The translations under genes were made by a program, and so were the position numbers. The notes under the pieces were generated by a model. That model did not search any database. It saw nothing but the letters and a program-made list of their open reading frames with translations, and was not told where the DNA came from. DNA of 64,000 bases from Ostreococcus lucimarinus CCE9901 (taxonomy: Eukaryota > Chlorophyta > Mamiellophyceae > Mamiellales > Bathycoccaceae): the NCBI RefSeq assembly GCF_000092065.1, contig NC_009364.1, positions 496,001 to 560,000 on the forward strand, in the 5' to 3' direction. Positions 9,644 through 20,363 of this stretch are shown piece by piece (within the stretch, counting starts at the first letter, position 1; every line of letters begins with the position of its first letter).

Positions 9644-10209
9644 ATGACGATACGGTGCGCGCGCGACGGCGTCCGGCGCGAAAGGTCTCGCGCGACGCGA
9701 ACGCTCGACGCGACGACGAACGACTGACGACGACGAACGATGGGGAATTCTTTGCGCGACGTAGATTCTTGCTGATGGTGAACAAGCAGGGACAGACGCG
9801 ATTGGCGCAATACTTTGACTCGAATCTCACCGCGGACGAGCGGCGACAGCTGGAGGGAACGATCGTTCGAAGGTGCATCGCGCGCGGCGCGGATGAGTGC
9901 GCGTTCGTGGAGCATCGAGAGTACACGGTGATTTATAGACGGTACGCGAGCCTGTACTTCGTCGTCGGGTGCGAGGGAGAGGAAAACGAGCTCGCGATGT
10001 TGGAGTTCGTGCACGGCGTGGTGGAGACGTTGGACAGGCACTTTGGAAACGTGTGCGAATTAGATATCATGATGCATTTGGATAAGGTGTATTGCATGCT
10101 GGAGGAGATGGTGATGTGCGGGAACGTCGTGGAGACCAACAAACAGATTGTCATCGCGGAGGCGAGTAAGGCGATCGACGTGCAAAGGGATGGAGGTTTT
10201 CCGAAGTAG
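9644..10209 (+). CDS. AP4S1: AP-4 adaptor complex sigma subunit, two exons
   Basis: The spliced gene is join(9644..9654,9765..10209), encoding 151 residues. The first coding exon is only 11 nt and encodes MTI plus two bases of an Arg codon. The 110-nt intron begins GTGCGC, contains CTGAC, and ends GACGTAG. Joining gives MTIRFLLMVNKQGQTRLAQY, the conserved start of AP-4 sigma. Without the splice no ATG gives the hydrophobic first beta-strand. The remainder has the longin-fold blocks FVEHREYTVIYRRYASLYF, MLEFVHGVVETLDRHFGNV and ELDIMMHLDKVYCMLEEMV. AP-4 sorts cargo at the trans-Golgi network. Length and NKQGQTR match AP-4 better than AP-1, AP-2 or AP-3 sigma. Confidence 0.87.
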
Positions 10210-10254
10210 CTGTATTTCTAATTAATTGTGACTAGTGTTCTACAGTAGCGTACG

Positions 10255-12021
10255 TTACGCGTATTTCCCGCGCGCGTACGTCGTGATGCGCGGGGACGTA
10301 TTCCCGCCGCGCGCTCGTCTGTGAAACAGACTCAGCGCCCCCGATTTGACAGCCATGAAGAGGATGAACGCAAACATGGAGAAAGTCCGCGCGCTCATCC
10401 AGAACACATCGTAAACGGTAAACACGTCTTCACCCGAATTCAGCGCCTTGCGCAATCGCGACGAGGCTTCGTCGCGCATGCTGGACGCGTCTAAGACGCT
10501 GGCGAGAAATTCCGCCTTCTTCGTAGCGGCGTTCAAGTCCGGTTGTCGCCGCTCGTCACTCGCCAAATAATACGACGACAAGAATTCTGACACGTGAACT
10601 TCGTCCCACGAGTCTTCACCGCCTGCGGTGCGCTCGTAGCAAGATGGACACAGCGACTTTGGCGGGAATTGCACCTTGGGATGCGACGGGTCGCTCTTGG
10701 CCAAAACGTCCCCCGTTCGAATATTGACTTCGTTGGGGATCTCCTTCGCGTCCTCCGCCGCCAAGCGCGCGTTCACGATGTTGTGCGCCTTCCATAACCA
10801 CATCGACGCACCATCCGTGCGTTGGATGAAATCACCGAACCCAGTCGCCGGGCTCTCGATGAGCGATAAAAAGTGCGTCCGACACTCTTCGCACGGAAAA
10901 AAATGCCGCACCCATCCCTCGATGGCGTGAATGAATTCCATGTTTGTGATCGACGATCCCGGAACACGAACCGCCAGGGAGTGCAAGAGCATCCATACTC
11001 CGCACGTGTATCCCCGCAAGCCCGCAACGCTGCCGGCGCACTCGACCCATTGCGGGACGATGGTGACGTCTTCGCCTCGCGGCTTGCCGCAAACTCGAAC
11101 ATCCAGCGTGAGCGCCGCGCGAATCATTCCCGTCGTGGCACGTCCATCCTTTGGCCACTTGTCATCGAGCGTGGTCAGCAAATTCGTCAAACCGCGGTGG
11201 CAAGTCTCGATGGGATGCGTCTCGCTCGCGAACGCGAGAAAGCTCTCGAACGCCTGTCGTGCCTCGGGCGAGGACACGAATACGGCTTCCGACGTCATCT
11301 GCGCGTACATCTCGATCGTCGCGCGTTCTAAATCCGCTACGTTCGCGAATTTCGTCCACGTCACCTTGCTCCCATCTCTACTCGTCGCCTCTTCTCGCCC
11401 CCGGCGCGTGATGAGACGTTCCTCGTCGCTCCTCCGCGCGTTCTCCACCGCCCTCGCACCCGCGCCTCGCGTCGCGTACGTCGTCCCCAATTCCTCATCC
11501 ACCCACTTCACCACTTCCGCCGCGACGTTCGTCCGCGTAAACTTCTTTAACTTATCCATCTCCCGCCGCGCGAACGCGCCCGGTTCGCCCAGCAACACCG
11601 TCGGATACGACGTCGCGCCGAACGTCTTACACATCGCTCCCTCCTTCGTGCAATCCACCGCGTACGCCGCGACGCGATCCTTTATCGCATTCGCCGCTTC
11701 CGCGAACTCCGGCGCGAAGTGTTGACAGGCTCCGCACCACGGCATGTAAAACTCGACCACCGCCGCGTCGTCGTCGGCGCGCGCGTCGCCGCCGCCTCGC
11801 GCCGTTCCCAGCGTCCCGAGCGTCGCCATCGTCAGCGCGCGCACGTCGCCGCGCGGCGCCGCGGGAGAGACGCGCGCGGTCGTTTCCGAGCGTTCGCGCG
11901 GGAGCGCGCGCGCGCGCGTCGTCGTCGCGCGCGCGAGCAAGGCGACCGAGACGCAGATCATCGTGATCGCAATCGACGCGCGCGCGGCGCGTTCGCGCGC
12001 GCGCGATCGACCGCGCGGCAT
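10255..12021 (-). CDS. QSOX: Quiescin-type sulfhydryl oxidase (thioredoxin + Erv/ALR domains)
   Basis: The predicted protein has 588 residues. An N-terminal hydrophobic segment acts as signal peptide or anchor. A thioredoxin domain follows with active site EFYMPWCGACQHFAPEF (Cys near residues 92-95). An Erv/ALR domain contains FFPCEECRTHF (redox CxxC near 373-376), WLWKAHNIVNARL (FAD/adenine-binding helix) and a distal CPSC near 457. A transmembrane helix lies around 545-565 (MFAFILFMAVKSGALSLF). QSOX enzymes insert disulfides into secretory-pathway proteins and reduce O2 to H2O2. This single-Trx layout is that of plant and protist QSOX. Only 46 bp separate its start from the stop of the upstream same-strand gene. 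Confidence 0.92.
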   Translation of the reverse strand: MPRGRSRARERAARASIAITMICVSVALLARATTTRARALPRERSETTARVSPAAPRGDVRALTMATLGTLGTARGGGDARADDDAAVVEFYMPWCGACQHFAPEFAEAANAIKDRVAAYAVDCTKEGAMCKTFGATSYPTVLLGEPGAFARREMDKLKKFTRTNVAAEVVKWVDEELGTTYATRGAGARAVENARRSDEERLITRRGREEATSRDGSKVTWTKFANVADLERATIEMYAQMTSEAVFVSSPEARQAFESFLAFASETHPIETCHRGLTNLLTTLDDKWPKDGRATTGMIRAALTLDVRVCGKPRGEDVTIVPQWVECAGSVAGLRGYTCGVWMLLHSLAVRVPGSSITNMEFIHAIEGWVRHFFPCEECRTHFLSLIESPATGFGDFIQRTDGASMWLWKAHNIVNARLAAEDAKEIPNEVNIRTGDVLAKSDPSHPKVQFPPKSLCPSCYERTAGGEDSWDEVHVSEFLSSYYLASDERRQPDLNAATKKAEFLASVLDASSMRDEASSRLRKALNSGEDVFTVYDVFWMSARTFSMFAFILFMAVKSGALSLFHRRARGGNTSPRITTYARGKYA

Positions 12022-12067
12022 GTCGCGCGCGCGACGAGCGTCACTACTGTATGTTACAACGACGGCG

Positions 12068-12802
12068 TCACTCTCGCGCGTCGCGCGCGGCTCTGACGCG
12101 CGCCGCGCGCGCGACGGCGCTCAGCGCCGCCCTGGCGCCGAATATAAACGTGCGACCGCCCGCGACCGGCAGCGACGCGCTCGACGCCGCGGCGTCGCGC
12201 ACGCGCTTCGCCGGCGCGCGCAGCGCGTCGCGCATGGTCGACGCCGCGCGCGCGCGCGCGTCCCTCACCGCGCGCGTCTCGTCTTCGTCTTCGTCTTCGT
12301 CTTCGTCTTCGTCTTCGCGTCCCGACAAATACGCCGCCAACGCCGCGGCGCTCACCGCGAAATCCTCGCCCCCGACCGTCGCGCCCTCGTCCACGATCGT
12401 CGTCGGCACCTCAAACTTTCCTCCCCGCTCGACGAACTCGACGTCGTACCCCGCGCTCGTCGCGAGCAGCGCCAGCGCCGCCGGCGGCGCCGCGGCCACC
12501 GCCGGCATGTCCCGCGCCACCTCGCTCACCGCCATCGCCGCCCGCAGCGCGTCCTCCGCGCTCTCGAAGCACACGAACGCGTTCGTCGCGCGCGTCGCCG
12601 TGCGTCGCGACGTCGTGTACACGGCCTCGCGCTCGGGGTCGTCGAGGTCGAACACGAGCAGATGAATCGCGTCGAGCGACTCCCACGCCGCGCGCGCGTC
12701 GCCGTCGCGGCGCGTCGCGCGCGCCGCGCGACGACCGCGCGCGCCGCGTCGCGACGGCGCGCGCCGAGCGACGATCGCGCGCGGCGTCGCGCGGCGCGAC
12801 AT
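12068..12802 (-). CDS. DUF3110-like predicted plastid protein
   Basis: The predicted protein has 244 residues. The first 35 are Arg/Ala/Ser-rich, like a transit peptide. A compact domain near residues 40-125 (HLLVFDLDDPEREAVYTTS, NAFVCFESAEDALRAAMAV, SAGYDVEFVERG) resembles DUF3110, found in cyanobacteria and plastids, in which a short interval in reading an amide-like sheet is followed by FE-x-x-D-A. No catalytic residues are evident and the function is unknown. An acidic Glu-Asp repeat encoded by a hexanucleotide run at 12282-12317 interrupts the second half. The start is the first ATG in frame; it is 87 bp from the divergent RING gene. The family call is tentative. Confidence 0.6.
   Translation of the reverse strand: MSRRATPRAIVARRAPSRRGARGRRAARATRRDGDARAAWESLDAIHLLVFDLDDPEREAVYTTSRRTATRATNAFVCFESAEDALRAAMAVSEVARDMPAVAAAPPAALALLATSAGYDVEFVERGGKFEVPTTIVDEGATVGGEDFAVSAAALAAYLSGREDEDEDEDEDEDETRAVRDARARAASTMRDALRAPAKRVRDAAASSASLPVAGGRTFIFGARAALSAVARAARVRAARDARE
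12282..12317. repeat. TCTTCG hexanucleotide tract (Glu-Asp run in minus-strand gene)
   Basis: Six nearly exact TCTTCG copies encode Glu-Asp on the minus strand inside the DUF3110-like gene. This is likely slippage-prone low-complexity coding sequence. Confidence 0.88.
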
Positions 12803-12889
12803 GGCGCGTCGCGCGATGCCGGCGCGAATCGTTCGGATCGATGCTCGACGCGCGGCAGTGCGCGACGCGGCGCGCGCGGCCGCGTCGCG

Positions 12890-14044
12890 ATGAGCGTCGA
12901 CCCGGTGCTCGTGGTGTACGGCGTCGTCGTCGCGCGCGCGGTGTGCGATCGCTACGGCGCGCGCATCGCGAGCGAGTACGACGTGCTGCGGCGACGGTTG
13001 CGACGATTTTCGCGACGCGTCGCGCGCGCGGCGAACGGCGCGGTGGCGAAGGCCGCGGGCGCGCGCGACGTGGAGAGCGCGCTGCGAGATCTGGGGGACG
13101 TGAACGCGGCGCTGGCGCGGTTGGCGACGGCGCTGGGATTGGGGACGGATGGAGGCCGCGCGCGGTTTCGGGCGGCGCTCTCGTACGACGAGGGAAAGTG
13201 CCCGCGGTGGGCGCCGACGTTCGCGAGGAAGGCGTTGGCGGAGTGCGGGGTGGACTTTGAGGCGGTCGGCGTCGATCGCGAGACGGACGCGCGCGAGGGT
13301 GGGTCGGGAGGGCGATGGCGACGCGCGGCGTACGGGTACGTCGCCGAGCCGCGGCGACGAGGCGAAGACGGGACGAGCGGCGAGGGGGAAATCGTCGCGG
13401 ACGAGGGCGGCGTCGACGGCGAAAACGGCGAGACGAGCGACGAGGACGGGTTCGAGATCGTGCACGTCATTCGTCGGGCGACGTTCGAGGAGTTTTATGG
13501 TTCGTTAAAGCCGACTATTCAACAGCTGGCGATTGATTTGGACGCCGAGCGCCGCGCGGCGAATCGCGCGGCGACGGCGTCTTCGTCCGACGGCGTCGAC
13601 GCCGCGGGCGAAGGCGAGGACGCGGAGTGTTCGATATGCATGGACAACAAGCTTCAAGTCGTCGTCAATTGCGGACACGCGTTTTGCGACGAGTGCCACG
13701 CGCGTTGGCTTCGAGTCTCCATGACGTGCCCGATCTGTCGAGAAGTCCTACCGCGCGAGCTCGACGACGAATCCGACGCCTCTTTCGCGCTCGTCGATTT
13801 CGACGACGTTCGCGACGCCGTCGCGCTCGCGGCGCGCGCCAACCGTCGCCTTCTCGCCGACATCGCCGACGACTGGCGCGTGGAGACGCGAGACGTCGCC
13901 CCCACCGAGGACGAAATCGACGACGATTTGCGTCGTCGCGCCTCCCGTCTCGCCGCTCGCATCGACGCCCTTCCCGCCGTCGCCGAGCGCGACGACGCCT
14001 TCGCGCGTTTCGCGCGCTTCGCCGCCTTCGCCGCGGGTGCCTAG
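12890..14044 (+). CDS. RING-HC finger protein, RNF141-like
   Basis: The predicted protein has 384 residues. The N-terminus (VLVVYGVVVARAVCDRY) is mildly hydrophobic. The middle is acidic and unordered. A C3HC4 RING lies at residues about 246-285 (ECSICMDNKLQVVVNCGHAFCDECHARWLRVSMTCPICRE, given here as its zinc-ligand series C-x2-C, C-x-H-x2-C-x2-C, C-x2-C). It is preceded by EEFYGSLKPTIQQL. RING spacing and the CSICMDN block resemble RNF141/ZNF230-type E3 ligases. The substrate is unknown. The C-terminal 100 residues are helical, Ala/Arg/Asp-rich and unassigned. The gene shares an 87-bp divergent spacer with the DUF3110-like gene. Confidence 0.8.
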   Translation: MSVDPVLVVYGVVVARAVCDRYGARIASEYDVLRRRLRRFSRRVARAANGAVAKAAGARDVESALRDLGDVNAALARLATALGLGTDGGRARFRAALSYDEGKCPRWAPTFARKALAECGVDFEAVGVDRETDAREGGSGGRWRRAAYGYVAEPRRRGEDGTSGEGEIVADEGGVDGENGETSDEDGFEIVHVIRRATFEEFYGSLKPTIQQLAIDLDAERRAANRAATASSSDGVDAAGEGEDAECSICMDNKLQVVVNCGHAFCDECHARWLRVSMTCPICREVLPRELDDESDASFALVDFDDVRDAVALAARANRRLLADIADDWRVETRDVAPTEDEIDDDLRRRASRLAARIDALPAVAERDDAFARFARFAAFAAGA

Positions 14045-14159
14045 ATTCCGCGCGACGCGTTGTAACGAGCATCATCATTCAATCGCGCTCACTTCGCGAC
14101 GCGTCGCGAATCGCCATGCCGCTCGCGACGACCGCGCGCGCGTGATCGCGACGACGACG

Positions 14160-14267
14160 ATGCCGAGCGACGTCGCGCTCGACGCGGACGACGACGCGCT
14201 CGCCGCGCTCGACGTGAACGCGGCGATCCGCGCCGCGCGCGACGCCGACGACGACGCGCGACGACGC

Positions 14268-14300
<33 letters not shown>

Positions 14301-17300
14301 GACGCGCGGTGCGTCGCGCCGACGCGCGCGCGCGCGCGACCGCACGTGTGGATCGACGTCGTCGGCGACGAGGGGGCGATCGTGTCGTGCTCGCGCGAAC
14401 GGCTGCGACACGGCTTCGCGGGGACGCTGGCGGAGGCGGCGGGCGCGGGGATCGGAGACGTCGCGCCGACGACGCCGACGAGCGACGACGCGGGGGCGGC
14501 GTGGAGGGTGAAAATGACGGCGCTGAAGCGCGTGTACGACGGGCTGTGCGCGATGGACGCGTTCGAGCGAGGGTATAGGCAGGGAACGCGGCGAACGGCG
14601 CCGATCGGAACGCCGCCGCCGCAGACGGTGGAGTATTTGAGTCGTGGACCGGGGTATCGCGGACGCGATCGGGGTGGGGATGAGATCGATGAGGAGAACG
14701 ATGTGGACGCGGTGTACGAAAAAATCGCGCCGAGGATTCGCGAGGCGCTGTATTCGTTTCAAGAGGAGGGCGTGCGGTTCGCGTTGCGCCGGCGAGGCAG
14801 GGCGCTCATCGCGGATCAAATGGGCGTGGGGAAGACGCTTCAGGCGATCGCGATCGCGGACGCGTACAGGGACGCTGGACCGTTACTGTGCGTCGTTCCG
14901 GCGGCGATGCGATTCGTGTGGGCGGACGAACTCGAGCGGTGGTTGACGGATATGACGCCGCGACAGTTGAGCGTCATCTTCGGCAGTTCGGACAAGTTTA
15001 TGCTCGACAAGCTCGCGGCGGAGAGCAAGACGGCGAAGACGTGGACGGGAGGGCGACGGGTCGTCGTCACGTCGTATCACATGCTCGCGCCGCTCTTAGA
15101 AGAATTCTTAGCCGTAAAGTGGGGATGCGTGATCGCGGACGAGAGCCACACGATGCACGTGAGCAAAAAGTACGGCGGCGACGAGACGAAGCTCACGGAC
15201 GCGGCGTGGCGATTGATTAAGCGCGCCAAGTACGCCGTGCTCACCACCGGGACGCCGTCCCTCACGAAACCCTTTGACATGTTTTACCAAATCGACGCGC
15301 TGCGGCCGGGGATATTGGGCAAAAAGTGGGACTTCGCCGAGCACTACTGCGACATTCAATTCGATCAAAAAGGACGATCGGACGTCTCAGGCGGTTCGCG
15401 TTTACTCGAGCTCCGCACGTTGCTCACGCACACGACGATGGTCCGTCGATTGAAACGCGACGTCATGCGCGACTTGCCGCCGAAACGTCGGCAAGTGGTG
15501 CCGATCGACATCACGCAATCGATCGCCCGCGTGGGCGGGCCGAAAATTTGGTCGAAAATCGCAAAGGTGGCGCGCGCGCCGCGAGACGACTTGCGCTACG
15601 ACGACGGCGAGGACGACGATGCGGGGAATATTTTAGAAGAGGACGACGAACAGGACGACATAGAGTACGTACTGAATCAGAAAATAGGCGAGCTCGAGCG
15701 GGGCAAGCGCGTGAGTGTGTCGCAAATCGTCGGCATGCTCAAAGTCGAGCCGATCGTCGAGTGGTTGGAGAGCGGCGTGCTCAAGGATGACTCGATGCAA
15801 TTCGTCATCTTCGCCCATCATCAAGCCGTTCTCGACGCGCTCGAGCGCGAAGTTTGCGTCAGAATCCAAAACCAGAATCGTGGCTCATACGTTCGCATCG
15901 ACGGTTCGACACCTTCGGACGAGCGCAAGGTGTTGGTGGACAAGTTTCGCGAAGGCGCGCAGACGCGCGAAGACGGCGTCGTCGGCGTACGCGTCGCGTT
16001 GCTCTCCGTTAAAGCAGCTGGGACCGGATTAGATTTCTCCACCGCATCGTGTGTGATTTTTGCCGAATTGCCGGACGACGCGTCTTTGCTGGAACAAGCC
16101 GAGGATCGCGCGCATAGGCGAGGGAACGACAGCGGCGTCAACGTTTACTTTCTTTGCGCGCGAGGCGGCGCGTGCGCGCACGACGAAGACAGATGGGCGC
16201 GTCTAGAAAGTCAATTGGATCTGTGCAGAGAAGCTTTGGACGGGGATGGAGAACGCGTGGGTTTGAACGTCGAGGCGTACGGGACGCAAATAGAACTCGA
16301 GGCGACGAGAAAGAGTGCGTTTTCCGTCGCCACGACGTCCAAATCCGTCGCGACGGAGGTCGTCGCGGATGCGCTCGAATCCGCGCCCGAAATGAAGACG
16401 GAGGAATGTCCGATGTGGTTTGAAGTCAGCGCTACGAGTGGACGACTGCATTTGCACGGGAAAGCGGATGGGAGCGCTCCGCTCGGTGCGAGCGTGAGTC
16501 GGTCTCAGCTCACACGCGCTCGCTTGTCGGCCAAGTACGCGAAGGAGCTTCCCGAGCCGCTCGCGAGCGATCCCATCGCCTTTGCCGCCGCCGTGGATTT
16601 CTCCAATACCTGGAACGCGATGACTGCGCGTGATCGTAACTCGATACTCGCCAGGCAACAGCCAGCGCGCGCGCACGAACTCAACGAGCTCGCCGAGGCG
16701 CTCAACTCCAAAACCGCCGCCGCCACGTCCGCCACCGGATCCACGACTCGACATGGGCGATTAGTGCCGTTACCGAAGGAGGCCGATTGGCGCACGATTG
16801 TCGTAACCGACATCGCGAAGGCGGGTAGGAAGTACGAGATGCGCGTGCCATGTCGATTCGCCGAGGGAACGTCCCGGCGTACGTTGCTGTGCTTGCACTG
16901 CGTGAGCGACATAGATCGAATCACGACGGATGTCGCGAGACGCGTTGACTTGTTTTGCGGCGAAGAGTGCATGCGCGTGTACGATCAAGGTTCGCGCGCA
17001 TCGGCGCTTCGTCGCGCGCTCTTCGCCCTCGAGCGAGGCGTGTGCGTCGAGTGTAAACTCGATTGCGATGCGCTCGTGAAGAAGGTACGCGTGCACAGAA
17101 AGCGAAGCAAACGCGTGGCTGAAATCTTGCGATTCGCGCCCGCGTTCGGCGAGCGAGGAAGCAAGAGTTATCTCAACAGACTCGCCGAGAAGCCCTCCGG
17201 CGGACGCGCGTGGGAGTGCGATCACAAAATCGCCGTCTTCGAGGGCGGCGGCACGTGCGCCGTGGAAAACGCGCAGACGCTCTGCGTGATTTGCCACGCC

Positions 17301-17606
17301 AAGAAAACCAAGGCGCAAGCCAAGCAACGCGCGGCCAAACGCAAGCGCGTCGCCGACGCCGCATCTATCCGACGCTTCCTTCCCTCCGTCACCGCCCTGC
17401 CCGATTCTTCCGACAGCGATTGCGTCGTCGAAGACGCCGGCGACCTTCTCCCGACGACGACCTCGCGCGTCGTCGCTCGATCCCATCCCTTCGTCATCAT
17501 CGCCTCGTCCGACGACGACGTCGACGTCGACGTCGACGTCGACGATTCAAATCTCAACCCTTGCTTCGCGCATCCTTCGCGCGCGACGCCGTCGCGGTCT
17601 TTGTAA
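14160..17606 (+). CDS. ZRANB3-like SNF2 annealing helicase with C-terminal HNH nuclease domain
   Basis: The predicted protein has 1148 residues. A SNF2 ATPase core has Walker A QMGVGKTLQAIAIA near residue 220, the DESH box ADESHTMHV near 325, and helicase motifs V-VI (SVKAAGTGLDFSTA, QAEDRAHRRG) near 615-665. Residues about 740-1000 carry a substrate-recognition-like region with Cys pairs (LCLHC, FCGEEC). An HNH motif follows at about 1018-1050 (WECDHKIAVFEGGG, NAQTLCVICHAKK). SNF2 plus HNH is the ZRANB3 architecture; SMARCAL1 lacks HNH. The family remodels stalled forks and can cut branched DNA. I did not find a clear RanBP2-type NZF or PIP box. The start is the only in-frame ATG after the upstream gene's stop. 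Confidence 0.85.
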
Positions 17607-17750
17607 TTCACCCTCGCCGTCTCGCGCGTTCGCGCCTCGTCGCCGCGTCTCGCCGCGATCGATCGTCCCTCGCGTCTCGTCACACCGCGCCTCCTCGTCG
17701 ACCCGCGTCGAGTCGCTCGACGCCTCGATCGAAGACCGGACGAAGCGGTC

Positions 17751-19604
17751 ATGCGCGACGACGATGCCGAGCCCGAGCGCGCGCTCGGTCGCGTGCGCAA
17801 GGTCTCCGGCCCCGTCGTCGTCGCCGATAACATGTACGGCGCGGCGATGTACGAACTCGTCCGCGTCGGCGGCGACGCGCTGGTCGGTGAGATCATCCGG
17901 CTCGAGCGCGACACGGCCACGATCCAGTGCTACGAAGAGACGAGCGGGCTCGCGGTCGGTGACCCGGTGGAGCGCACGAGACAGCCGCTGAGCGTGGATT
18001 TGGGACCGGGGGCGCTGGAAAACATCTTCGACGGGATTCAGCGACCGCTGAACGCGATCGCGGCGATGTGCGGCGATTGCTTCATACCGCGAGGAGTGAA
18101 CGTGCCGGCGCTGGACGCGTCGAAGACGTGGGAGTTCGTGAGCGGGAGGAGCGGGGTGAAGGCGGGCGATCACGTGAGCGGCGGCGATATATACGCGACG
18201 GTGCAAGAGAACGCGTTGATCGAACATCGGTTGATGGTGCCGCCGAACGCGAAGGGAAAGGTGACGTGGATCGCGCCGGATGGAGAATATAGCATCGATG
18301 AGAAGGTGATCGAGATCGAGTTCGGGGGAGTGGTGAAGGAGTTTTCGATGAAGCAACAGTGGCCGGTGCGAGCGCCGAGGCCGGTGGCGGAGAAGTTGAT
18401 GGCGGATCATCCGTTGTTGACGGGACAGCGCGTGCTCGATGTGATGTTTCCGAGCGTGCGAGGGGGGACTTGTGCGATTCCCGGCGCGTTCGGGTGCGGG
18501 AAGACTGTTATTTCTCAGGCGTTGTCGAAGTATTCCAACTCTGACGGGATTATTTACGTCGGATGCGGCGAACGCGGGAACGAAATGGCGGAAGTTTTGT
18601 ACGATTTCCCCGAGCTCACGATGACTATGCCGGACGGACGCGAGGAATCAATCATGAAGCGTACGACTCTGGTGGCGAACACGTCAAACATGCCCGTCGC
18701 CGCGCGCGAAGCGAGTATTTACACGGGCATCACGCTCGCCGAATACTTTCGCGATCAAGGGTACAACTTTTCCATGATGGCTGACTCTACTTCGCGCTGG
18801 GCCGAGGCGTTGCGTGAAATCTCCGGTCGTCTCGCGGAAATGCCCGCGGATAGCGGATATCCCGCTTACCTCGGCGCTCGACTGGCGTCCTTCTACGAGC
18901 GCGCCGGTCGCGTGCGATGCCTCGGCAGCCCGAATCGCGAGGGCTCCGTCACCGTCGTCGGCGCCGTGTCCCCCCCTGGTGGAGACTTCTCCGACCCCGT
19001 CACCTCGGCCACGCTCGGTATCGTGCAGGTATTCTGGGGTTTGGATAAAAAACTCGCGCAGCGCAAGCACTTTCCTTCGGTGAACTGGTTGATTTCGTAC
19101 TCCAAGTACACCAACGCGTTGGAGCCGTTTTACGAAAAGACGGATCCAGAGTTTGTGCAATTGCGCGTCGTCGCGCGCGAGGTGTTGCAAAAGGAGGACG
19201 AACTGAACGAAATCGTGCAGTTGGTCGGTAAGGATTCGTTGGCGGAGACGGATAAGGTTGTCTTGGAGACGGCAAAATTCTTAAAGGAGGACTTCTTGCA
19301 GCAAAACTCCTTCACGGCGTACGACAAGTATTGCCCCTTTTACAAATCCATCGGCATGTTGCGAAACATGATTCGTTTCCACGCGCTCGCCACGGCCGCC
19401 GTCGAGCGCGCGGCAACGACGAGCGATGGGCCGAAGATTACGTTTAACGTCATTCGAGCGCGCATGAGCGAGCTCATCTATCGCATCGCGAGCATGAAGT
19501 TTGAAGATCCTGTGGACGGCGAAGACGCGATTCGCGCTCGCTTCGCCGAGCTCGAAGACGACATCGTGTCCGCCTTCCGCGCGCTCGAGGACGAGTTCCG
19601 ATGA
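17751..19604 (+). CDS. VHA-A: V-type H+-ATPase catalytic subunit A
   Basis: The predicted protein has 617 residues, the usual length. Conserved blocks run throughout: [16 protein letters not shown] at the N-terminus, P-loop [16 protein letters not shown] near residue 245, [52 protein letters not shown] and [14 protein letters not shown]. This is the nucleotide-hydrolysing subunit of the V1 sector, which acidifies endomembrane compartments. The start at 17751 fits the compact N-terminus of the family. It is followed by an 82-bp convergent spacer. Confidence 0.98.
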   Translation: MRDDDAEPERALGRVRKVSGPVVVADNMYGAAMYELVRVGGDALVGEIIRLERDTATIQCYEETSGLAVGDPVERTRQPLSVDLGPGALENIFDGIQRPLNAIAAMCGDCFIPRGVNVPALDASKTWEFVSGRSGVKAGDHVSGGDIYATVQENALIEHRLMVPPNAKGKVTWIAPDGEYSIDEKVIEIEFGGVVKEFSMKQQWPVRAPRPVAEKLMADHPLLTGQRVLDVMFPSVRGGTCAIPGAFGCGKTVISQALSKYSNSDGIIYVGCGERGNEMAEVLYDFPELTMTMPDGREESIMKRTTLVANTSNMPVAAREASIYTGITLAEYFRDQGYNFSMMADSTSRWAEALREISGRLAEMPADSGYPAYLGARLASFYERAGRVRCLGSPNREGSVTVVGAVSPPGGDFSDPVTSATLGIVQVFWGLDKKLAQRKHFPSVNWLISYSKYTNALEPFYEKTDPEFVQLRVVAREVLQKEDELNEIVQLVGKDSLAETDKVVLETAKFLKEDFLQQNSFTAYDKYCPFYKSIGMLRNMIRFHALATAAVERAATTSDGPKITFNVIRARMSELIYRIASMKFEDPVDGEDAIRARFAELEDDIVSAFRALEDEFR

Positions 19605-19686
19605 TCGATGATAATTACATTAGAACCAGGATTGATACAGTAACACTACATTAGAAGACGATCGATCGCCCGCGCGACGAAATCCG

Positions 19687-20349
19687 TCACGACGTCTGCG
19701 TCGCGCCTATCGCGAACAAATCCTCGCGCAACGACCTCGACATCGCCTCAAACTCCTCGTCCGAAACGCACGCGCGCAGCGCGGACGCGTCGTCGACGAC
19801 CCACGCGTCGGTGTCGACCCACGACTTGCACCCCCCGTACCGCTCGTCGTCGGGATCGATCGTCAGCCCCTCCCGCGCCTCGTAGCATCGAACCTCCAAA
19901 ATCACCAACGGCGCGTCCGGTTTCCAATTCGCCCGCCGCGCGAACAAATCTTCCGGCCAGCCCGATCGCGCGCTGAGGACCCTCAGCGCCTTCGGCGCGT
20001 CCTCCGCGCGCACCTCAAACGTTCCCGTCGCCGCCGCGAGCGCGTCCAGCGCCTTCGGCGCGCTCGCCGTCCCCGCCGCGCGCGCGTACGCCGATAGATC
20101 CGCGTGAAACGCCGTCGGAAACAACCAGAACGCGTCCGCGCGCAGCTCGAACCCGCGCGCGTCGCGGAGGCCTCCCTTGCGCGCGAGCGCGATTTGTTCG
20201 CCGCGTCGCAGCGCGTCGACGACGAACGCCCACTCCTTCAGCGCGACGTCCACGCGCTCGACCGCGCGCCGCGGCGCCGGACCGCGGTCGACGCGACGCG
20301 ACGCGCGCGACGCGCGAGGCGGGACGCGCGCGCCCAGCGCGCGGCACAT
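19687..20349 (-). CDS. DUF1802 family protein
   Basis: The predicted protein has 220 residues. An Arg-rich 25-residue N-terminus is followed by the DUF1802 pattern: ALKEWAFVVDALRRGEQIALARKGG, FELRADAFWLFPTAFHAD, and later WPEDLFARRANWKPDAPLVILEVRCY. DUF1802 proteins are uncharacterised and occur in cyanobacteria, bacteria and algae. The W-P-E-D/E-x-x-x-R segment is also typical of proteins annotated as nuclease-like, but no catalytic set is evident. The function is unknown. The start is the first ATG, 14 bp from the divergent CAMSAP-like gene. Confidence 0.8.
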   Translation of the reverse strand: MCRALGARVPPRASRASRRVDRGPAPRRAVERVDVALKEWAFVVDALRRGEQIALARKGGLRDARGFELRADAFWLFPTAFHADLSAYARAAGTASAPKALDALAAATGTFEVRAEDAPKALRVLSARSGWPEDLFARRANWKPDAPLVILEVRCYEAREGLTIDPDDERYGGCKSWVDTDAWVVDDASALRACVSDEEFEAMSRSLREDLFAIGATQTS

Positions 20350-20363
20350 CGCGACGCGAAGTG

